NCBI RefSeq assembly: GCF_047663525.1
Contig: NC_092590.1
Span: 8,018,001-8,082,000 of the forward strand
Direction: 5' to 3'
DNA length: 64,000 bases
Source: Anas platyrhynchos
Lineage: Eukaryota > Chordata > Aves > Anseriformes > Anatidae
The position numbers and the translations under genes were made by a program. The notes under the pieces are model-generated. The model worked only from the letters and a program-made list of their open reading frames with translations. It was not told where the DNA came from and ran no database searches. Positions 59,855-64,000 of the stretch are shown here, piece after piece (positions within the stretch are counted from its first letter, which is position 1; the number at the start of each line of letters is the position of its first letter).

Positions 59855-60131
59855 TTTTCACACCCTAATTAAGGAAGAACAGATGAGGTTTGAGAGTTCT
59901 GCCTCAAACCGACGTGACGAGGGCTGAGGCTGAGGCGAGGCCTCCCCCCCCGAGGGCCCGGCGAGCGCTGCGCCACCGACCCCCAGGCACCGGCACCGAC
60001 CCCCGGGCACCGCCTCCGACCCCCAGACCCCGTCCCCGACCCCCAGGACCTCCCCGGGTGCCGCCACGCCTCGGATGGCGGCGGATGGCGGCGGCGGAGG
60101 GAGGGAGGCCGCGCAGGCCCCGCCGCCATAC

Positions 60132-60171
60132 CTGGCACCGCCCGAGCCGGAAGAGGAGGCGGAAGCGGAAG
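60132..60171 (-). other. RPL34: RPL34 non-coding exon 1 with 5' TOP tract (predicted)
   Basis: On the - strand a pyrimidine-rich CTTCCGCTTCCGCCTCCTCT runs into GCCAG followed by GTATGG (donor at 60131-60130). A C-starting pyrimidine tract is the hallmark of ribosomal protein mRNA starts. The end at 60132 is well supported; the start is an estimate. Confidence 0.6.
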
Positions 60172-60310
60172 CCGCGGGGTTGAAATAGGGGCGCTGTTTC
60201 GCACCGGAAGTGCTCTCCTCCAGGCCGCCATGTTGTACGGACGTGGAGGGGGCTGGCTGGCTGGGCGCCGCCATGTTGTACGGAGAGGGCGGCGCCATGT
60301 TGTAGGGCGA
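60172..60310. promoter_or_regulatory. RPL34: RPL34 promoter: ETS site and three YY1-like words
   Basis: TATA-less CpG-rich promoter. ACCGGAAGTG at 60203-60212 is a full ETS/GABP site. The word CCGCCATGTTGTACGG occurs at 60225-60240 and 60268-60283, and a third copy, GCGCCATGTTGTAGGG, at about 60292-60307. CCGCCATnTTG is the YY1 consensus. ETS and YY1 sites are typical of ribosomal protein promoters. The surrounding CpG island spans about 59925-60310. Confidence 0.65.
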
Positions 60311-60317
60311 GCAGGAC

Positions 60318-60378
60318 CATCCGTCCATCCATCCACCCATCTATCTATCTACTCATCCATTTATCAATTTATTTATTA
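60318..60378 (+). repeat. ATCC/ATCT tetranucleotide repeat
   Basis: Runs of CATC and CTAT units (CCATCCATCCACCCATCTAT and so on) followed by TTTA repeats, just beyond the RPL34 promoter. Confidence 0.8.
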
Positions 60379-63300
60379 AATGTTGTTTTCCCAAAGCATC
60401 TGCATCTTTCCTCTGTAACACGGCTTTGTGAGCAGTGCTCACACACAAACCTCGCACATATAGGGCCCTGCTCCCAGTACAACCCATACCGCCCCCCCCC
60501 CACCAGCCCCGGGCACCACAGGGCAGGACTCACATTTTTCCCTCTTTTTGCCCCAAAGTGGTGTCTGATGCACAGCAGTGCACACACCCAGCACTCACAC
60601 ACAGCCACTTTCCCATTCAGAGACCACAGGCACCACCGCTGTGCCAGCCAAGCAAACCAGGCAGCTATCGGGGTCTCCTCCAGGTGCACCCCACAGGCTC
60701 ATACCCCATCAGGGACCCACACATAAAATATGTGGGCTATGGACACCCCGATAGCTGCCTCGGCTCTGCTTCCAGGCTGCAGCGTGCACTTGGAAACCTT
60801 TGATGTGCACTCCTGGCCTTATTTACGGATTTGTGACTGGCAGTTCATTGTGCGGCGTCCTCCTTGTTTTCCACCTGTAATTATTATTTTGGTTAATTAT
60901 TGACTCTTTTCAAGTGCAAATTATGGACATCGGGCTTTTTCTAATTCATGAAAGAGGGGAAAATGTCTGTGAACTAGATTTCAGGGTATACTTAAAATAG
61001 GAGCGTATTTCAGGCAACAAGAAAATTTCAGAGCAATTAGAGTATTTAACATGAACTTTCTAGGCCCCAGACCCTGAGGGGAATAAGAAAGCCAATTAAA
61101 TGAGATTAAATAATCGTGCCTAAATATAAAAGTGTAACAGAATCCAATTGTTAAAAGAACAACACTATTAAATTATGATGGAACAGTTTAGTTTAGCTGT
61201 TACAAGCACAACAGGTTACTATTTTATTTCCAAACAACAATATCGGTATTTTTTGAGCTTACCCAGTTTGGGCCCTAAACTCGACTGGTATGAATCGTAG
61301 GAGCTGCCAGTTAAATCCAGTGGCTCACTGCAGCTGATGCTCTGGCCTAGTTTTTCAAACATTCTCACTTTATTTTGTAAGAACAGAGCTGTCAGGCAAG
61401 TGGCTTGCAGGAACATCTAGAAATATTAGCTTTATGACAACTGGTTTAGTGTGGTCTGATGTAGGGATAATATTTGAAGCGAGAGCTCGCTAAGCCCGTT
61501 TTGAATGGATTAGTGGTAGACAAGCGAGTCTCATGTTCTCTGCTATTCCTACCTCTCCATAGGACTGAACCGTTTCTTTGGGGAGTAGGTTTTTTCCATG
61601 TCCAACACATCTCACTGAGCCTTCCTGCACTTCCTTCTTTCCATGAATACAACAAAGGGGATGGAGTAGCAAATGCACAACCTGCCAGCTTGGAAAAGCA
61701 TCAGTGGCAGCCAATAAAGAGCATTTTTTCCCTGCTAGGATATCAGTGGAAGCATAGGGCCTGAGGACGTGGTCTTTTGCCTTAAGGCTTGAGATTGGTT
61801 TCCAGGGTGTATTTGCTTATAGTCAGCACAAAACTGTAAAGCTCTTTTTTTTCTAGCCATAGATGACTAGAAAGATAACCACCTCTGGTGGCAGATGAGC
61901 CATGTGTGGCATTTTGCATGGGCCAGCCAGTTGTCACCATGTTCTGTTTCTAGTACCAGAAGATTGCTTCGTTCATGATTTAAGACCATTTCTTGATCTG
62001 TCAACCATTCTTACTTTCTTTTTCACACAGTCCTCTCCTTACCTGTCTTTCTTCTGAAAATCCCTACTGATGTACACAGCCATTCCCTCACACTCCTGGA
62101 AAAGTCCATTCTAGTAAAAGCACTAGTGCCAAAATGGGTAAGGCTTGATGAGCCTGGCTGGACCCCTGGAAAGCCTCATCCTGCACTTTCCCAGCCCTCC
62201 TGCCTCACTTCCAGGGATCTCCCAAGCCCCCCAAGGACTCGGCTGCTCCACCAGCCTCTCCCTGTGAATCCTTACACTGCAGTAGCCTCTGCAGTCCTAG
62301 GGGGTGTGCAGGCACATAAGCTTCAACTAAAAAATGAGTGATTGTTTTCACTTTTATTCATTTCTGTCCCGCCTATGTCCAGTCTATGTCGTACTGACCT
62401 AGACCGGCAACTTCTAAAAGATACGGGAAGGAAAGCAAGCCAGTGTGCAAGCACATACTGGGTACCAAAGAGAGAGAAAAATAGTGGTGGCTGAGGGAGG
62501 TACTGCTCCTGTGAAGCCTCAGCCACGGTACGTGTCTATGAACAGCAGTAGGTATGTCTTTCAGAAATGCCTCACTTAAATCGAAATCCAACCTCGTGTG
62601 CTGCTCAGATACAAACAGCAGGATTAGGTCCTTAAATGGGAAAAGAGAGCAAGAAACCTTGCAAACATACAAGGAACTGACTGGAAGGGCACAAAGAGGA
62701 AGTGGTCCCGCATCCATTGTCTCTCTAGAGCCTTTTTGTTTCCCTAAAAATCACGTTCCTTTTCCTTGTTAACTACGTGGCACGTGTCACAATCTGATTA
62801 TATTCATTTACATCAATGTAACCTTTCACAACACGGACCTGTGCAAATTACATTACAAGAGACTGTAGTTCATTTCCATTTCAGTGGAGCTTGTTAAACA
62901 AGCAAAATTATTTTGTAGCAAAGGGAAAAACAATTTAGTGGAATGCACTCCTAGCATAGGAAGTACATAACATCGTATTTGGGTTGAAACTTTTTCTGTC
63001 AGAAATGTCATAACCCCGTAAGAAAGAGAATTAAAATCCCGTTATTTTAATTTACATCTAGCCACGAGATAAGTAAAGTTATCATTGAAATTCTAATTAA
63101 ATAGGATGATTGACTAAGGTAGGACATCAAAGAAGAGAAGTGAATATGATAAGTCAAAGTCTTATTAATTAGTCCGCGTGGAAGAAATTCCAGGGACGTC
63201 AAGCTGAGGCTGCTGCAAGGAGAAAAAAAGCAGACAAGAAAATGTGTGTTTCTTTGAAGTTAGGAACTGAGATAGTGATGGAGGTAATTGTGTCTGACTG

Positions 63301-64000
63301 GATCCAGTAATGAAGAGCCGTAAATCAGACCTAGGAATCGGAGGAAAGATTCCAGTAACGAATGTGGCTGCCCCCCTGCTGCGAAGAAACAGAATGCAGA
63401 GCTGACTAATTGACCCAGTCTATCTCCCAGTAGCTCTCTGTTATTATTTATTAATTTTTAATTTCTGAATTATTTACGTTCTGGGAAATTATTTTTGACA
63501 GCCTGTTAGGCGTGCCAAAGTTAATGGAGGATGAAAGGACCGGTACTAGAATTAGCAGGGATGTAGTCACAGGCTACTGAATTTAATGATTTTGGAAGGG
63601 AAAATTGATTTCACACAGCGTGTCACTTTACACTACTTTAGGGATACACCAGCTATTTGATTAATTGAGGAATAACCAACTCAAAGCATATTTGAAGTGT
63701 AAATGAATCACAGTGCTCAGCTGTTTATTTTTCCCCTTTTCTGATGAGAACACCGACTTTGCTTAAAGTTGCTGATTAAAACCAATACAGGTAGGCCCCG
63801 TGCTCACACCTGCTTACTTTCTCTTCGCCATCTGGAGGAGACGTGTAATCCTCCATTTCACTGGGGATGGAGCTCGTCCTTCCCACACAAAGCCTAATTA
63901 AATAGGCTTTGGGCTCGTTCCCCCTCCCCCTGCAGAAACTGTTTAAGAGGGAGCACGGCACCGAGCCTGTGGGCAGAGAGCGTGGCTGAGACGTGGGTTC
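60379..64000. other. Intergenic DNA beyond RPL34, possible conserved elements
   Basis: No coding exon is visible. 60850-61220 and 62780-63600 are AT-rich, complex and repeat-free, with clustered homeodomain-type words (TTAATTAG, TAATTAAA), which is what conserved non-coding elements look like, but conservation cannot be judged from one sequence. A divergent non-coding transcript from the RPL34 promoter is known in human and could start here; no sign of its exons is visible. Confidence 0.35.

Noticed and set aside
59858-60340. Three long overlapping frames at the RPL34 promoter
   Set aside because: All are Pro/Ala/Arg-rich low-complexity products of the CpG island, overlapping one another in different frames.

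Overview
The window is nuclear DNA of a bird. It has vertebrate genes split by GT-AG introns, long AT-rich intergenic DNA, CR1 LINE fragments, one solo LTR of a type I know from avian (mainly neoavian) genomes, and worn amniote repeats (MIR-like, hAT-like). The LTR argues mildly for a neoavian species rather than chicken or duck, but the species cannot be fixed from this window.

Three protein-coding genes can be rebuilt completely. ETNPPL (ethanolamine-phosphate phospho-lyase) lies on the + strand with 13 coding exons from 8537 to 21421, giving 505 codons plus stop. OSTC (a subunit of the oligosaccharyltransferase complex) lies on the - strand with 4 exons from 56078 down to 52293, giving 149 aa. 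RPL34 (60S ribosomal protein eL34) lies on the - strand with 4 coding exons from 59854 down to 57084, giving 117 aa, plus a predicted non-coding first exon near 60132-60171. All splice phases close exactly. The order RPL34-OSTC-ETNPPL matches human 4q25, seen here in reverse, so COL25A1 should lie just left of the window and LEF1 further to the right.

Layout: 1-3300 is T-rich + strand DNA that could be the 3' UTR of COL25A1 (inference only). 3300-8500 is intergenic, with a MIR-like SINE and a 5'-truncated, internally deleted CR1. 8.5-22.8 kb is ETNPPL; its introns hold a small CR1 tail, a solo LTR with perfect 5-bp target-site duplications, and a 348-bp hAT-like element with terminal inverted repeats. 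22.9-51.6 kb is a gene desert of about 29 kb with purine tracts, two MIR-like SINEs, an 80-bp tandem duplication, two striking inverted repeats and a long decayed CR1. 51.7-60.3 kb holds OSTC and RPL34 in tandem with CpG-rich promoters; OSTC intron 1 is almost entirely a G-rich minisatellite. 60.3-64 kb is intergenic.

The three genes share no pathway. RPL34 serves translation, OSTC serves N-glycosylation at the ER, and ETNPPL breaks down phosphoethanolamine. I see no previously undescribed multi-gene system. The most unusual items are the OSTC intron minisatellite, the 25-bp-arm hairpin at 44933-44994, the GC-rich inverted repeat at 42902-42974, the hAT-like element, and three YY1-like repeats at the RPL34 promoter.
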